From Marinomonas colpomeniae (GTDB taxonomy: Bacteria; Pseudomonadota; Gammaproteobacteria; Pseudomonadales; Marinomonadaceae): DNA of 64,000 nt. Shown in pieces: positions 34,904-45,737 of this stretch; position 1 is the first letter of the stretch, and each line of letters begins with the position of its first letter. The notes beneath the pieces were generated by a model. It worked only from the letters and a program-made list of their open reading frames with translations, searched no databases and was not told where the DNA came from. Both the position numbers and the translations under genes were made by a program. The stretch is taken from assembly GCF_014803385.1 (NCBI RefSeq), contig NZ_JACYFC010000003.1:522647-586646 (forward strand), written 5' to 3'.

Positions 34904-35773
34904 ATGAGTTCTCAAGGATTGACCGTAAAATTGGATGATAATGTCTTCGATGTTGATGGCGGAGATAACTTACTGTCGTCTTTATTATCTAAAGGCGCCG
35001 ATGTTCGCTACGGTTGTCGTGCTGGTGCCTGTGGTGCTTGTCGTCTTTATGACTTAAGTAACTGTGAATCTATTTTATCCTGCCAAACGACGATTTCCTC
35101 TAGTCTGGCGTTGAGTACACAAACGCCTGCGACGTCTGTTGAGTTTTCTATTTTAGCCTTGAATCCACTTGATGAATCTAATGTCGAAGTTACCTTGTTA
35201 GGGCCAAGTGATGATTCTTTTGGGGATCGTGTTTTTGTGGCTGTATTACTAGGCGGTCTATTAGAAAAAGGTGACCACTTTGTAGAGTGCATGGCATTAA
35301 ACCAAGCAGGTGCACCGCTTAAAATCATTTTACAACAGGGTGCGTTCTCCAAGACGGAGTGGCAAAGAATAACAGAGCTTTCTGTTAACGATTTCTTGCG
35401 TGTTCAAGTTCAGTCTGGTGTGAGAAAAGGGCGCTTACTTTATGAAATGGGTTTGAGCGACAGTGCCGTTTTGTTGGTTTCTTCTTTTGAAAATGCGGTA
35501 TTTGAATCTTATTGGCGTGATGTGTTACAAGAATTTTCTAACCATAGAGTTAAATGCTTTATGCTTTCTTCCTATAGGAAGTCTTCCCCTGAGAGTATGA
35601 ATAATTTACTACAAGACGAGTTATTCATCTCTTTTCTTAATAACGCCGTTGTTGAGTCTAGTGGCTCTGCATTACATATTATTTATCACGGTCAAAACCT
35701 GCCTGAAAAGGATTGGGAGCAAGCGCTTCGCCCTTTGAGACTACGAACAAACCAATTGCATTTTGTTCGTTAA
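34904..35773 (+). CDS. 2Fe-2S ferredoxin-domain protein with divergent reductase-like C-terminus
   Basis: 289 aa. Residues 1-75 form a plant-type ferredoxin domain with YGCRAGACGACRLY (Cys38, Cys43, Cys46) and a later Cys60 in ILSCQT. The gap between Cys46 and Cys60 is 13 residues, much shorter than the roughly 30 usual in this family. Residues 85-289 recall the FAD and NAD domains of ferredoxin reductase (LRVQVQSGVRKGRLLYEM, VLLVSSFENAVFESYWRDVL) but lack the standard FAD RxYS and NAD GGxG motifs. Electron-transfer role unproven. Followed 40 bp later by sbcD. Confidence 0.7.
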   Translation: MSSQGLTVKLDDNVFDVDGGDNLLSSLLSKGADVRYGCRAGACGACRLYDLSNCESILSCQTTISSSLALSTQTPATSVEFSILALNPLDESNVEVTLLGPSDDSFGDRVFVAVLLGGLLEKGDHFVECMALNQAGAPLKIILQQGAFSKTEWQRITELSVNDFLRVQVQSGVRKGRLLYEMGLSDSAVLLVSSFENAVFESYWRDVLQEFSNHRVKCFMLSSYRKSSPESMNNLLQDELFISFLNNAVVESSGSALHIIYHGQNLPEKDWEQALRPLRLRTNQLHFVR

Positions 35774-35813
35774 CTTATATCTGGCTTTATCGATTTAATT
35801 GAAAAGGTTTTAT

Positions 35814-37130
35814 ATGAAAATCCTACACACGTCTGATTGGCATCTCGGTCAACATTTTATGGGCAAATCCCGTCGTGATGAACATAAGGCTTTTATTGAT
35901 TGGTTACTTGCGCTGGTGGATAGTGAATCTATCGACGCTGTGATTATTGCGGGTGACGTATTCGATACTGGATCGCCACCAAGTTATGCCCGTGAGATGT
36001 ATCATCAACTCGTGTTAGATATGAAGGCGCGTGAATGTCAGCTAGTAATTGTCGCTGGTAATCATGATTCTGTGAGTATGTTGAATGAATCCAAAAGCCT
36101 GCTTTCTTACTTGGATACTCAGGTGTCTACTCAGGCGAACCTAGACAATATCGAATCGCACGTTATTCCTCTTTATAACAAAGCCAAACATATTTCTGCT
36201 TGGGTTTGTGCTGTGCCGTATTTGCGTCCGAAAGATGTGATGAAGAGTGCGTCTGGACAATCCGAACAAGATAAAAAAATAGGCTTACTACAACATATTA
36301 GCGATTTTTATCAGCAGGTTTATCAGCTTGCTTGCGATAAAAACAAAACACTTGAAACGCCTGTTCCTATTATTGGAACGGGTCACCTTACGGCGATGGG
36401 CGGACAAGTAAGTGAGTCTGTTCGTGATTTGTATGTGGGTACTTTGGAAGCCTTACCGACATCTGTGTTTCCTAAGTTTGATTATTTGGCGCTTGGGCAC
36501 ATACATCGTGCGCAGCCAATCACTAAAGATGGTCGTTTTCGTTACAGCGGGTCGCCTATTCCTTTGAGCTTTGATGAATTGGGTCGAGAAAAAACGCTTG
36601 TTATTGTCGATTCTGAGTTACTTGAAGTAACCGTTTTGGCGGATGATCTTTTTGCAGACGATTTGTTTGAAGAGAAAGTTGAGCCTGTTCATCTTGTGAC
36701 GATTCCAATATTCCAGCCTATGGCCAGCTTAAAAGGCAGCTTGAAAGAGGTCATCAAGCAAATAGGTGAGCTGGATTTGGTTGACGGTTTGACGGAAGGT
36801 TCAGCTGATAAAAAAACGCTTTGGTTGGAAGTGACTGTCATTGCTGATGATTATTTAAGTGATGTGCATAAGCGGATCATGGAAGTAATCGAAAATAAAC
36901 CAATTGAATTGCTTCGTGTCATGAGAAAAAGCGCGCTTGATAAAAAGAATGATGTGTTTGAATCTCGTAAAACCTTGACTGAATTAACCGTGAACGATGT
37001 ATTCGAAAAGAGTTTACAAACCAACCTAGATATAGATGAAAGTGAAGCTAAAACCTTAACGGAATTGTTTAATACCTGTTTAACGGATATGGAAGAATAT
37101 CAAAAAAATGGTGAAGGAGAGCAAGCATGA
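35814..37130 (+). CDS. sbcD: Nuclease SbcCD subunit D
   Basis: 438 aa from ATG 35814 ([15 protein letters not shown]), with AAGG 7 nt before it. Mre11-type phosphoesterase motifs: [28 protein letters not shown] and [10 protein letters not shown]. With SbcC it cleaves DNA hairpins and blocked ends. Slightly longer than E. coli SbcD through a C-terminal extension (about 400-438). Its stop overlaps the sbcC start by 4 bp (ATGA). Confidence 0.96.
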   Translation: MKILHTSDWHLGQHFMGKSRRDEHKAFIDWLLALVDSESIDAVIIAGDVFDTGSPPSYAREMYHQLVLDMKARECQLVIVAGNHDSVSMLNESKSLLSYLDTQVSTQANLDNIESHVIPLYNKAKHISAWVCAVPYLRPKDVMKSASGQSEQDKKIGLLQHISDFYQQVYQLACDKNKTLETPVPIIGTGHLTAMGGQVSESVRDLYVGTLEALPTSVFPKFDYLALGHIHRAQPITKDGRFRYSGSPIPLSFDELGREKTLVIVDSELLEVTVLADDLFADDLFEEKVEPVHLVTIPIFQPMASLKGSLKEVIKQIGELDLVDGLTEGSADKKTLWLEVTVIADDYLSDVHKRIMEVIENKPIELLRVMRKSALDKKNDVFESRKTLTELTVNDVFEKSLQTNLDIDESEAKTLTELFNTCLTDMEEYQKNGEGEQA

Positions 37131-40100
37131 AAATTTGTAAACTCCGACTGAAGAATTTGAATTCACTTAAGGGTGAATGGGAAATTGATTTCACCAAAGA
37201 GCCATTTGATGACGCGGGTGTGTTTGCCATTGTCGGTCCTACAGGTGCGGGTAAGTCGACGTTACTCGATGCGATTTGTTTGGCTTTGTACCATGAAACT
37301 CCACGCTTAAAAGTCTCTCCTAGTCAAAATGAATTGATGACTCGTCATACGTCAGAATGTTTGGCAGAAGTGGAATTCGAGATAAAAGGCAAAGGCTATC
37401 GTGCTTTTTGGGGACAGCGCCGTGCACGAAGTCAAAGTGATGGTAATTTACAGCCAATGACTTGTGAGTTGTGTGAAATAGACGGCACGATTATTACCAG
37501 CAAAATAAATGAGAAGATCGACAAGGTCGCTGAGATTACGGGATTAGATTTTTCTCGCTTTACCAAGTCTATGTTGCTTGCTCAAGGTGGTTTTTCAGCT
37601 TTCTTGAATGCGAAGACTGACGAACGAGCTTCTTTATTAGAAGAACTGACGGGCACAGAAATATACAGTCAAGTTTCGAAGTGGGTATTTGAAAAGCACA
37701 AAGCAAAACGTCAGAAAATTAAGCTATTAGAAGCGGCTAATGAGCAACGTCAGCTTTTATCTGATGACGAACTTCACATTTTTATTGAGCAAGAAAAAGA
37801 CTTTGATTATCAAGAGATTCAATTAATCCAAACTTTGAAACAGCTGAAAAACATTTTAGATTGGCGACAAACTGAAGCGATTTTTACGACACAATTACAG
37901 ATCAACGAACAGAAAAATACAGAGGCGCTATTGGCGTTAGAAGCGTTTAAACCTCAGCAAAGTCTTTTAGAAAAAGCCGAAGAAGCGAATCGCTTACAAC
38001 CTCAGTTTCACACCTTAAAAGACATAGAAAGTCGTAAGGTGAATGCCAACGCTGAGTTACTTGAAGTAACAGCTAGACAAAAAGGTCAAAACGCACAATG
38101 TAAAGTGTTGGAAACGAAGGTTGATGAGGCCAAGCAAGTCGTTGATGCACAGACGCTCTCGTGGAAAAAGCTTGATGAAGATATTACTGTTCGAATTCAG
38201 CCGTTAATTTCTCGACAAAGCAATGTGAATGAACAGCTAGGCGCGACAAAAGAGCGATTGGCAAAAGTAGAACAAAGACATGACTCAATAGTTCAAGAGC
38301 GAGAATCTCAATTAGCAACCTTGGGGCGTCATCAAGCCGTATATGAAGCGAGCAAACAAAGTTTAGCGGAATGGCAAAATCCTGAATCCATAGAGTCGCA
38401 AGTATCGAACTGGTTACACCAGCATCATTCGTTTCAAAGTCAAAACCAAAGGCTGGTGGCTATAACACCTGAAATCACCAGTGCACAAACTCAGTTGGAA
38501 GCAGCATTAAGCGAATTTAAGGCCCATAAAAAACAGGTTGAGGAGCAAAGGATTCTGCTTGATCAATTAACTGATCAGGCAAAAAATATTGTGTCGGACT
38601 GTTTGGAGTTGTCGTCTGGTCGAGAATGGGATGATTGGCAAAACTATGTAAGAGGTCTTGAAAATAAGCAGCAAAAAGCAACGGAACTCGTTGCTCGATA
38701 TGAGGTTCATCGTAATAAATTGGCTCAGTTAGCGCCACTTGATACCTCGATTGTAAAATTGAAAGAGAGCTTTGAGGTCAAGAGCAATGAGATTGCTTTA
38801 GCTCGTCAAGCTTACCCTGAGAAAAATGCGCATTACAAAGATTTGGCAAAGCTTGTTGAAGCGGAGCGACATATTCTTGCTTTGAATGAAATGCGAGATG
38901 CACTAAGCGAAGGTGATCATTGTCCTTTGTGTGGTTCGAATCAACATGAACTTCAAAGTGCTTTACATCAAGGTATAAATGTTGAAAACCAAGCTCGTTT
39001 GAATCAGTTGGAATTGGAATTAGAAACACTAAAAAAATCTGGTCAAGCATTAGGCGCAGAACTTGGAATTACTGAAAATGAATTAAAAAATCGCCAAGGG
39101 CAACGCGAGTCTTTGGTGCAAGAAATAGCAGAATCTGAGTCGCAGCTTTTGTCTCTATTCAACCTTGTTCATAACAACCCATTAGACACCTTTGATCCTG
39201 TTCAAATGTCAGACTCGGTGAATCTTGTTCAACAGGAATGGCATAAGGTCAGTGAGTTAAACAGTCAGTTAGTGGAAAAACATAAGCAACGTCTTGCCTT
39301 AGAGGCCAACGTAAATAATGTAACGACACAGTGGCAAGCCATGACGTTACAGTCACAAGAGAAAGAGTCGCAAGGGCATTTGTTACGCGAGCGTTTTGAT
39401 ACAAAAGTGGCAGAGCAACAAAGTTTGACGACTGAAACACGAGCTATGCATGAGTCTTTAATGGCTTCGATGGCATCTTCTGGTGTACCACAAGCGTATT
39501 TGCTTGAACCTTTGAATGAATCCTTGTTGGCGTTACAAGTGTCGTTAACGACTTGGCGTGATGCCAAGAAAAACTATGACGTACAACATCAACAAATTGA
39601 GCAGTTACGCTTTGAGATTACATCGTTAGATAAACAATTAAAAGACAGTTTGGTTGAAGTAGAAATTGAGCGAAGCCAGGCAAAAGAATGGCAAGTGGCA
39701 TCACATCAGATTGAAGAAAGCTTACGTGACATACTCGGCGACAAAACCTTAGCCGAAGTTAAAGCGCAAGTGCATCAACTGCTGGAATCAGCACAGGTTC
39801 AATTTGATGAATTATCTAAATCGAGAGAAGCTGCTCAGACAGAATTAACGGCGATTACGACCTCTCAAAAAAGTTTAGAGAAAACGGTCAATGGATTAAA
39901 AGTAGAATGGGATAAGACGAATTCTACTTGGTTAAACACCTTAAAAGAGAAAGGCTTTGAAGGTGAAGGTTCTCAAATAGAAGAAACGTGGAGAAAGGCT
40001 TGTTTATCAACGGACAATATTGCTCAGTTACAAAAAAACTTCGCTGAACTAAAAGATGTAATGACACGCCAAGAAGCTTTGCTGAAGCAAGCAAAAGCGG

Positions 40101-40852
40101 CGTGTGATGAGCATGCTAAGAAAAAAATCACTGATGACACAATGGATCAAGAAAACGAGAACGTTTCTATTGATGTTTTGCTGGCGCAAGTTGAACAACT
40201 TGAAAGTCAGCGATCTATATTGAACCGAAGCCGAGGCGAGGTGGCTCAGAAGATCAAAGAAGAGCAATTACGTCGAGAACAAGCGGCATCTTCGGTAAAA
40301 GAATTAGAGCAATTGCGTGACAGTTTGATTCATTTGGATCGGTTGAATCACTTAATTGGTTCAGCAGATGGTGCTAAATTTCGACGTTTCGCCCAAAGTC
40401 TGACACTAGATCATTTAGTATATTTGGCTAATCAGCATTTGAATGTGTTACATCGTCGCTATCAGTTGATGCGCCACGAAGACGCTTTGTCATTAGCGGT
40501 TGTTGATACTTGGCAGGCGAATGCATCACGAGATACGAAAACGCTGTCTGGCGGTGAATCCTTTCTAGTGAGCTTGGCTCTGGCGTTGGCTTTATCTGAT
40601 TTAGTGTCACATAAAACCAGTATTGATTCTTTGTTCTTGGATGAGGGGTTTGGTACTTTGGACAGCGAAACATTAGAATCCGCACTAGATGCATTAGATA
40701 ATTTGCATTCTTCTGGTAAAACCATCGGAATTATCAGTCATATTAGTGCATTGAAAGAGCGTATTCCGGTACAGATTAAATTAACAAAGCAAAGTGGTTT
40801 GGGCGTGAGTCGATTGTCACCAGAATTCGCAGTTCACTCAACTGAATCATGA
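37127..40852 (+). CDS. sbcC: Nuclease SbcCD subunit C (ATPase)
   Basis: 1241 aa SMC-like ATPase. Walker A is GPTGAGKST (near residue 38), with Q-loop [11 protein letters not shown]; long coiled-coil arms meet at the zinc hook HCPLCG (Cys599, Cys602); the C-terminal head has [20 protein letters not shown] and Walker [13 protein letters not shown]. Partner of SbcD in hairpin cleavage and double-strand-break processing. GGAGA lies before the overlapping ATG. Confidence 0.97.
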   Translation: MKICKLRLKNLNSLKGEWEIDFTKEPFDDAGVFAIVGPTGAGKSTLLDAICLALYHETPRLKVSPSQNELMTRHTSECLAEVEFEIKGKGYRAFWGQRRARSQSDGNLQPMTCELCEIDGTIITSKINEKIDKVAEITGLDFSRFTKSMLLAQGGFSAFLNAKTDERASLLEELTGTEIYSQVSKWVFEKHKAKRQKIKLLEAANEQRQLLSDDELHIFIEQEKDFDYQEIQLIQTLKQLKNILDWRQTEAIFTTQLQINEQKNTEALLALEAFKPQQSLLEKAEEANRLQPQFHTLKDIESRKVNANAELLEVTARQKGQNAQCKVLETKVDEAKQVVDAQTLSWKKLDEDITVRIQPLISRQSNVNEQLGATKERLAKVEQRHDSIVQERESQLATLGRHQAVYEASKQSLAEWQNPESIESQVSNWLHQHHSFQSQNQRLVAITPEITSAQTQLEAALSEFKAHKKQVEEQRILLDQLTDQAKNIVSDCLELSSGREWDDWQNYVRGLENKQQKATELVARYEVHRNKLAQLAPLDTSIVKLKESFEVKSNEIALARQAYPEKNAHYKDLAKLVEAERHILALNEMRDALSEGDHCPLCGSNQHELQSALHQGINVENQARLNQLELELETLKKSGQALGAELGITENELKNRQGQRESLVQEIAESESQLLSLFNLVHNNPLDTFDPVQMSDSVNLVQQEWHKVSELNSQLVEKHKQRLALEANVNNVTTQWQAMTLQSQEKESQGHLLRERFDTKVAEQQSLTTETRAMHESLMASMASSGVPQAYLLEPLNESLLALQVSLTTWRDAKKNYDVQHQQIEQLRFEITSLDKQLKDSLVEVEIERSQAKEWQVASHQIEESLRDILGDKTLAEVKAQVHQLLESAQVQFDELSKSREAAQTELTAITTSQKSLEKTVNGLKVEWDKTNSTWLNTLKEKGFEGEGSQIEETWRKACLSTDNIAQLQKNFAELKDVMTRQEALLKQAKAACDEHAKKKITDDTMDQENENVSIDVLLAQVEQLESQRSILNRSRGEVAQKIKEEQLRREQAASSVKELEQLRDSLIHLDRLNHLIGSADGAKFRRFAQSLTLDHLVYLANQHLNVLHRRYQLMRHEDALSLAVVDTWQANASRDTKTLSGGESFLVSLALALALSDLVSHKTSIDSLFLDEGFGTLDSETLESALDALDNLHSSGKTIGIISHISALKERIPVQIKLTKQSGLGVSRLSPEFAVHSTES

Positions 40853-41155
40853 TTTTTTAATGTGTTCTTATGGTGCAAAAGTTTTCCCCAGATAAATGGG
40901 AACAAGTCTGTAAGTAAGTTGTAAAATATTAGCTAAATCAAATGGTTAATCTTTCGATCATTATTGAACATTTTACGTTATTCTTAGCACTATAAGAGCG
41001 CAATATATCTATATTTGATGTGTAAACTCATTGTTTGGGTGACTTTCTTTAATCATTCAACTTGTTAGAATAGAGTTATTAGTCTGTAGCAAGAATATTG
41101 CGGCGGGTGTGTCCCATTTATAGACATTTACAATATTTAAAAAAGGACAATTTGC
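40853..41155 (+). other. 303-bp region before minC
   Basis: No gene or clear terminator after sbcC. TTGTTAGAATAGAGTTATTAG around 41062-41082 could hold a promoter for minCDE, and AAAAAAGGAC precedes the minC start. Confidence 0.35.
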
Positions 41156-41881
41156 ATGACAGACTCAGGCTTCCGACTTAAAGGAAGCGTTGTTACGACG
41201 GTTTTACTGGAAATTCAAACCTTCTCTTTGGATGATATTGTTTTTCATCTAAAAGAAAAGATTGATCAAGTACCACACTTCTTTAATCAGGCTCCTATCA
41301 TTATTGATATTTCAAAAATGAAACGAGGCATTAGGATTGAAGAGTTTGAAACCTTGATTCAGTCTGTAAGCTCGCTTGGCCTTGGTGTTATTGGTTGGCG
41401 TTGTGACCCAGAAAATCTGCCTGCATGGAAGTCGTCAGTAACTATTCCTCTTTTACCTGCCAGTAAGGCGAGGTCAATTGATACATCACCTGTGATCAAA
41501 AAAGAGGAGTGTCCTGACGTTGTGGTTAAAACGGTTATTGAAGAACGTTTAGTTCCACAGACAACAAAAGTGATTACCAAACCAATTCGTTCTGGACAAC
41601 AAGTGTATTCAGAAGGTGATCTAATCGTATTGACGCAGGTAAGTGCCGGAGCTGAAGTGCTGGCTGATGGTAATATACATGTTTATGGTGCGTTAAGAGG
41701 CCGAGCATTAGCGGGTGTTAAAGGTGATGTAGAGGCTCGAATTTTTTGTAAAAGCATGGAGGCTGAATTAGTTTCTATTGCTGGTAATTTTATGCTGAGT
41801 GATACGTTGCAAGATATTGTTTGGAAAGAAAGCGCACAAGTGTTATTAGTTGACGATAGTTTAGAAATCGTACCGCTTTAA
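41156..41881 (+). CDS. minC: Septum site-determining protein MinC
   Basis: 241 aa. N-terminal FtsZ-inhibiting domain (FRLKGSVVTTVLLEIQ) about 1-105, a linker, and a C-terminal beta-helix with RSGQQVYSEGDLIVLTQVSAGAEVLADGNIHVYGALRGRALAG, the MinD- and septum-targeting part. Inhibits Z-ring assembly at the poles. First gene of the minCDE cluster. Confidence 0.96.
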   Translation: MTDSGFRLKGSVVTTVLLEIQTFSLDDIVFHLKEKIDQVPHFFNQAPIIIDISKMKRGIRIEEFETLIQSVSSLGLGVIGWRCDPENLPAWKSSVTIPLLPASKARSIDTSPVIKKEECPDVVVKTVIEERLVPQTTKVITKPIRSGQQVYSEGDLIVLTQVSAGAEVLADGNIHVYGALRGRALAGVKGDVEARIFCKSMEAELVSIAGNFMLSDTLQDIVWKESAQVLLVDDSLEIVPL

Positions 41882-41958
41882 ATTTTATTATTCATTTTAT
41901 TATTCATTTTATTATATAGAAAGATAAACTCAGTAAGAGGTTATCGGGGGATAGAGCA

Positions 41959-42768
41959 TTGGCAAAAATTATAGTAGTCACCTCAGGCAAGGGCGGTGTT
42001 GGTAAGACAACATCCAGTGCTGCCATTGGGACTGGTATTGCATTAAAAGGACATAAAACCGTTATTATCGATTTCGATGTCGGCTTACGTAATCTAGATT
42101 TGATTATGGGCTGCGAACGTCGTGTGGTTTATGACTTCGTAAATGTAATCAATAAAGAGGCAACTCTGTCTCAAGCATTGATTAAAGATAAACGTACACC
42201 AGGTTTGTTTATTCTACCGGCCTCACAAACTCGTGATAAAGACGCTTTAACGACTGAAGGTGTTCAGGAAGTCTTAGAAGACCTCGCAAAGGAATTTGAC
42301 TACATCATTTGTGATTCCCCTGCTGGTATCGAGAGAGGTGCGCAAATGGCATTGTACTTTGCTGATGCGGCAATCGTTGTAACGAATCCTGAAGTCTCTT
42401 CTGTTCGTGATTCCGATCGTATTTTGGGCATTTTGCAGAGTAAATCTAAGCGAGCAGAAGATGGAAGAGAGCCAATTGAAGAATATCTTCTTTTGACGCG
42501 TTACCATCCTGAACGTGTTGCACTCGGTGAAATGCTAAGTGTTTCTGATGTAGAAGATATTCTTGCGATTCCTCTAATCGGTGTTATTCCTGAATCTGAA
42601 GCGGTTCTTAAGGCATCGAACCAAGGCGCACCAGTTATATTAGATGTTGAATCAGAAGCAGGCCAAGCCTACATCGACGCTGTTGATCGTTTGATGGGTG
42701 AAGAACGGCCTCTGCGCTTTTTAGAGGTTCAAAAGAAAAGCTTCATAAAACGTTTATTAGGAGGTTAG
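41959..42768 (+). CDS. minD: Septum site-determining ATPase MinD
   Basis: 269 aa. Deviant Walker [13 protein letters not shown], switch [14 protein letters not shown], switch [14 protein letters not shown], and a C-terminal amphipathic membrane-targeting helix ([11 protein letters not shown]). TTG start, preceded by GGGGGAT; the encoded sequence (then [11 protein letters not shown]) fixes it. ATP-bound MinD recruits MinC to the membrane and is released by MinE. Confidence 0.97.
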   Translation: MAKIIVVTSGKGGVGKTTSSAAIGTGIALKGHKTVIIDFDVGLRNLDLIMGCERRVVYDFVNVINKEATLSQALIKDKRTPGLFILPASQTRDKDALTTEGVQEVLEDLAKEFDYIICDSPAGIERGAQMALYFADAAIVVTNPEVSSVRDSDRILGILQSKSKRAEDGREPIEEYLLLTRYHPERVALGEMLSVSDVEDILAIPLIGVIPESEAVLKASNQGAPVILDVESEAGQAYIDAVDRLMGEERPLRFLEVQKKSFIKRLLGG

Positions 42769-42769
42769 A

Positions 42770-43027
42770 GTGGGGATTTTCGATTACTTTAAAAGTAAAA
42801 ATACGCCAAGTTCTGCTTCTGTTGCGAAGGATCGCTTACAAATTATCGTTGCTCATGAGCGTACAAAAAGGCAGCAGCCTGATTACTTACCTCAAATGCA
42901 GCAAGAAATTATTGCGGTGATCCGTAAGTATGTGCAGATTGGCAATGAAGATGTGCAAATACAACTTGATAATACAGATGACTGTTCTGTATTAGAGTTG
43001 AATGTGACTTTACCAGAGCAGAACTAA
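42770..43027 (+). CDS. minE: Cell division topological specificity factor MinE
   Basis: 85 aa. [11 protein letters not shown] (membrane-targeting N-terminus), [16 protein letters not shown] (MinD-contact strand/helix), then the dimerisation domain ending in [13 protein letters not shown] start one base after the minD stop, with AGGAGG overlapping the end of minD. It sets the pole-to-pole Min oscillation. Confidence 0.96.
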   Translation: MGIFDYFKSKNTPSSASVAKDRLQIIVAHERTKRQQPDYLPQMQQEIIAVIRKYVQIGNEDVQIQLDNTDDCSVLELNVTLPEQN

Positions 43028-43067
43028 AATTCTTAAGTGAATTTACTGTTTTGTAGACGTTAAAACT

Positions 43068-43117
43068 AAAGCACTAAACAAGGTATCTGATATAGATCTT
43101 GTTTAGTGCTTTTTTTA
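43068..43117 (+). terminator. Rho-independent terminator after minE
   Basis: AAAGCACTAAACAAG pairs with CTTGTTTAGTGCTTT around an 18-nt loop, followed by a T run. Confidence 0.92.
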
Positions 43118-43129
43118 TGAAAAAGAAGT

Positions 43130-43148
43130 GCAAGTGATTATCATTGTT
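43130..43148. promoter_or_regulatory. Fur-box-like sequence upstream of the cytochrome c peroxidase gene
   Basis: GCAAGTGATTATCATTGTT matches the 19-bp Fur consensus (GATAATGATAATCATTATC) at 13 positions by hand alignment, including TGAT and ATCATT. It lies about 65 bp before the start. Candidate only. Confidence 0.4.
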
Positions 43149-43211
43149 TTACTCGAATTATTGAGAAGTGTATGATCCTTACACTTATTTTGACTGTTAG
43201 AGTAATCTTAA

Positions 43212-44408
43212 ATGTTCCGTGTTTCCTTTGGCGTTATTGCTGTGTCTTTGTTAATTTCAGCTTGTGGAGAGTCTACACAAACTGCCGATCAATCTAATGT
43301 TATTAAAGCCAAAGTAAAACCGTCTTCTGAGCTTCCTATTGCACTAACAGATCCTAAGGCCTTATTGGGTTCTCAACTGTTCTTTGATACGAATTTATCG
43401 AAGGAACGTAATCAGTCTTGTGCTACGTGTCATGACATAGCAAATGGCTTTGTTGATAAGCGTAATGATGTGCTTTCTGGTGCTGTTTCTTTAGGTAGTG
43501 ATGGACATTCTGTCGGCGGACGTAATACTCCAACGGCTGGTTATGCTGCATTTTCACCACCATTCCACCGTATGGAAAATGGCCAATATCGCGGAGGCCA
43601 ATTCTTGGATGGTCGATCATCTGGTTTAGTTGAGCAAGCGCAGGGGCCTTTTTTGAACCCTGTTGAAATGGCGATTGCAGATGGCGCATCTGTTGTATTA
43701 AGAGTAAAAGAAAATGAACGGTATGAATCGTTATTTAACAGCTTATATGGTGAAGGAATTTTAGAGGATTCAGAGAAAGGGTATGTGGCTATTGCTGATG
43801 CCATTGCCACTTTTGAAAAAACTGCTTTGTTTATGCCTTTTGACTCTAAATACGATCGTGTATTGAGAGGCGAAGATAAATTTACACAGGAAGAAGAATT
43901 AGGTAAAACATTATTTTTCTCTCAGCAATTTACTAACTGTAACGCTTGTCACCAGTTAAATGCGTCACCTTTTTATGAACAAGAAACCTTTACTAATTAT
44001 GAGTATCGCAATATTGGTGTACCAGCCAACCCTGCATTAGTGACTCATAACGGTGGTGTTGTTGATAAAGGGTTATTAGATAACCCAGACATAACTGATT
44101 CTTTGCAGGCTGGTAAATTTAAAGTGCCTTCGCTACGTAATGTCGCAGTTACTGGGCCTTATATGCACAATGGTGTTTTCCAAGACTTACGTACAGCTGT
44201 ATTATTTTATGATAAATACAATAACCCTAGTCGTACGATTAATCCTGAAACAGGCAAGCCTTGGGCTGAGCCAGAAGTCGCTGAGAACATCGATTTTGAA
44301 AATTTGGAAATAGGGCCTGCGTTACCTGATCAACGAGTAGATGCGATTGTTGCTTTCTTAAAAACATTAACAGATCAACGATACGAAGCTTTATTAGAGG
44401 TGAAGTAG
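43212..44408 (+). CDS. Di-heme cytochrome c peroxidase (CCP/MauG family), lipoprotein
   Basis: 398 aa. N-terminal lipoprotein signal with lipobox LISAC (Cys near residue 18). Two c-type heme sites, SCATCH (about residue 69-74) and NCNACH (about 243). ALTDPKALLGSQLFFDTNLSKE and LRNVAVTGPYMHNGVF are family landmarks. Reduces hydrogen peroxide in the periplasm with electrons from cytochrome c, or acts in the MauG manner. It is longer than the usual CCP. Single gene, with no partner. Confidence 0.9.
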   Translation: MFRVSFGVIAVSLLISACGESTQTADQSNVIKAKVKPSSELPIALTDPKALLGSQLFFDTNLSKERNQSCATCHDIANGFVDKRNDVLSGAVSLGSDGHSVGGRNTPTAGYAAFSPPFHRMENGQYRGGQFLDGRSSGLVEQAQGPFLNPVEMAIADGASVVLRVKENERYESLFNSLYGEGILEDSEKGYVAIADAIATFEKTALFMPFDSKYDRVLRGEDKFTQEEELGKTLFFSQQFTNCNACHQLNASPFYEQETFTNYEYRNIGVPANPALVTHNGGVVDKGLLDNPDITDSLQAGKFKVPSLRNVAVTGPYMHNGVFQDLRTAVLFYDKYNNPSRTINPETGKPWAEPEVAENIDFENLEIGPALPDQRVDAIVAFLKTLTDQRYEALLEVK

Positions 44409-44526
44409 TTTTCTCCTCATTGTTTTCATTGATAAAACTGGCTTGATGGAGCAAATTTTATTACATTTATCCTTTGGTAAATTTTGTGGCGGCGTATATT
44501 GCGCTGACAAACTGTAAAGGATAAGA

Positions 44527-45582
44527 ATGATGAAATATGTTCCACTCGGTCGAACGGGTTTGAATGTCTCTCGTGTGTGCTTAGGTACAATGACATGGGG
44601 AACTCAAAATACTCAAGCTGACGCCGATGTCCAGCTAGAATACGCGTTAGCAAATGGTGTGAATTTTATCGACACAGCTGAAATGTATTCTGTCCCGCCT
44701 ACAGCCGAATCTTACGGCAAAACAGAATCTATTATTGGTGATTGGTTAGGACGTAACCCTTCACGTAGAGAAGAGTTTATATTAGCAACCAAAATTGCGG
44801 GTCCAGGATTATCTTATATTCGTGGTGGTGGTCCTATTACTGGGAAGTCTGTTGTGGAAGCTGTTGATGCTTCGTTAAAACGACTTCAAACTGATTACAT
44901 CGATTTATATCAGCTGCATTGGCCAAATCGTACCTCTCCACATTTCGCCAAACACTTTCCTGGTCATATCTCTTTTAGCGATGTTGATAGAAACGCACAT
45001 TCTGCTCAAATGCTGGATATTCTTCAAGGTATTGATGTCTGCATAAAAGCTGGAAAAATTCGTCATTTCGGTTTGTCAGATGACACAACTTGGGGAATTA
45101 ATGAGTATGTTCGCCTTAGTGATAAATACGATTTACCAAGAGTTGCTTCTATTCAAAATGAGTTTAGTCTGTTGCACGCAAAAGATTGGCCGTATTTGAT
45201 TGAAAACTGTGTACATGAAGACATTGCTTACTTGCCTTGGTCTCCGTTAGCAACGGGCGCGTTAACTGGTAAGTATTTGGGTGGTGCACGAGCTGAAGGA
45301 AGTCGTTGGAACTTTGCCCAGAGAAACGGGCTTTTTCGAGATACACCGTCAGTAGAGCTTGCTGTGAAAGGATATGTTGAAGTGGCTGAGAAACATGGTT
45401 TAACACCCGCTCAGTTGGCCCTTGCTTGGTGTGATCAAGTAGATGGTGTTACGTCGACGATTATTGGTGCAACCTCGTTAGATCAGCTTAAAGAAGACAT
45501 GAGTGCTTTCGATCTTGCTTTGTCGGATACTGTTTTGACGGATGTTATGTCTGTCTTTAGAGAATACCCAGCGCCATTTTAA
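44527..45582 (+). CDS. tas: Aldo/keto reductase, Tas-like
   Basis: 351 aa, 346 being usual for Tas. MKYVPLGRTGLNVSRVCLGTMTWGTQNT, FIDTAEMYSVPPTAESYGKTESIIG (catalytic Asp/Tyr), TKIAG (Lys), LYQLHWPNR (His), and the NADPH-site GATSLDQLKEDM. The MYSVPP...ESYGKTE insertion is typical of Tas. Substrate not established. ATG at 44527 or 44530; AAAGGAT precedes. Terminator follows. Confidence 0.92.
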   Translation: MMKYVPLGRTGLNVSRVCLGTMTWGTQNTQADADVQLEYALANGVNFIDTAEMYSVPPTAESYGKTESIIGDWLGRNPSRREEFILATKIAGPGLSYIRGGGPITGKSVVEAVDASLKRLQTDYIDLYQLHWPNRTSPHFAKHFPGHISFSDVDRNAHSAQMLDILQGIDVCIKAGKIRHFGLSDDTTWGINEYVRLSDKYDLPRVASIQNEFSLLHAKDWPYLIENCVHEDIAYLPWSPLATGALTGKYLGGARAEGSRWNFAQRNGLFRDTPSVELAVKGYVEVAEKHGLTPAQLALAWCDQVDGVTSTIIGATSLDQLKEDMSAFDLALSDTVLTDVMSVFREYPAPF

Positions 45583-45612
45583 TGATTGCTTCATTAGTGG
45601 TAAATGTAATAA

Positions 45613-45638
45613 GAAGGACGCTTTAAGCGTCCTTTTTT
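45613..45638 (+). terminator. Rho-independent terminator after tas
   Basis: AAGGACGCT-TTA-AGCGTCCTT followed by TTTT; perfect 9-bp stem. Confidence 0.93.
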
Positions 45639-45679
45639 ATCTTTTTGGACTGTTTTTCTATCGTATTTTTAAAAGCCAA

Positions 45680-45719
45680 TAAAAAACCCGATGCATTTAC
45701 ATGCATCGGGTTTTTTTAA
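45680..45719 (-). terminator. Rho-independent terminator after fusA2
   Basis: AAAAAACCCGATGCA-TTTACA-TGCATCGGGTTTTTT, perfect 15-bp stem with A/T tracts on both sides; it serves fusA2 on the minus strand and could act on both. Confidence 0.95.
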
Positions 45720-45737
45720 ACAAAAAGTAAGATCTAA

